Of a stretch of 6,319 nucleotides of DNA, positions 6,249-6,319 are shown piece after piece. Each line of letters starts with the position of its first letter. Position 1 is the first letter of the stretch. The notes beneath the pieces were generated by a model. That model did not search any database. It worked only from the letters and a program-made list of their open reading frames with translations, and was not told the DNA's origin. Source of the DNA: Deltaproteobacteria bacterium (GTDB lineage: Bacteria; SAR324; NAC60-12). The DNA lies in contig DPLM01000217.1 in assembly GCA_003541985.1 (NCBI GenBank), positions 1-6,319 of the forward strand, read 5' to 3'. The translations under genes and the position numbers were made by a program.

Positions 6249-6319
6249 TCTGATTCAAGCTCCATGTCAACAACGGCATGCTCCGAGCAAATTTCGTGGA
6301 TTAGGTCCAGAACAGGCAC
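6245..6319 (-). CDS. Possible C-terminus of a convergent gene, product unknown
   Basis: On the minus strand a frame is open from the window edge to a TAG at 6245-6247. It gives 24 residues ending in an acidic tail (VDMELESD) after a helix-like LDLIHEICSEHAVV. The residue mix looks protein-like and the other two minus frames are closed by stops, but 24 codons is too little to prove coding. A plus-strand frame from an ATG at 6264 is also open to the edge and lacks a ribosome binding site. If real, the gene converges on trpA and the two stop codons share bases. I do not recognise the protein. Confidence 0.35.
   Translation of the reverse strand: MPVLDLIHEICSEHAVVDMELESD

Noticed and set aside
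6040..6279. Minus-strand 79-codon frame opposite the end of trpA
   Set aside because: It overlaps conserved trpA coding sequence and shows no recognisable protein features.

Overview
The window comes from a Gram-negative bacterium. It carries lpxA for lipid A synthesis and a periplasmic binding protein with a signal peptide. Base composition is moderately AT-leaning by eye, and the coding genes use the standard code. The lineage cannot be fixed from the sequence alone. The TrpA active-site loop reads ELQMPFSEP instead of the textbook ELG(I/V)PFSDP, so this is not a close enteric relative.

Layout. The left two thirds is read on the minus strand. In transcription order it holds a type I periplasmic substrate-binding protein (2784-3941), lpxA (1922-2698), a long decayed gene (415-1920), and the 5' part of rph for RNase PH (1-405, cut by the window edge). 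The right third is read on the plus strand: trpB (4205-5458) and trpA (5466-6248), 7 bases apart, forming tryptophan synthase. The last 75 bases hold what may be the C-terminus of a convergent minus-strand gene.

The stretch from 415 to 1920 looks at first like a 1.5 kb intergenic region. Read on the minus strand in one frame, it still shows the C-terminal half of a CPA1-type cation/proton antiporter, then a Rossmann-type nucleotide-binding domain, then PTS EIIA-like sequence. It is broken by about a dozen stops of all three kinds and at least two frame changes. It is the most informative unexpected item here. The remnant sits exactly between lpxA and rph, so these genes may once have formed one continuous co-directional run.

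The 263-base gap between the binding-protein gene and trpB holds two good sigma70-type promoters placed back to back, with their -35 boxes 10 bases apart. One fires toward the binding protein, lpxA and rph; the other toward trpBA. No attenuator with Trp codons is visible in the trpB leader.

I found no CRISPR array, insertion sequence, tRNA or rRNA. I see no convincing sign of a new multi-gene system. The points of interest are the gene fossil, the divergent promoter pair, and active-site variants in LpxA and TrpA.
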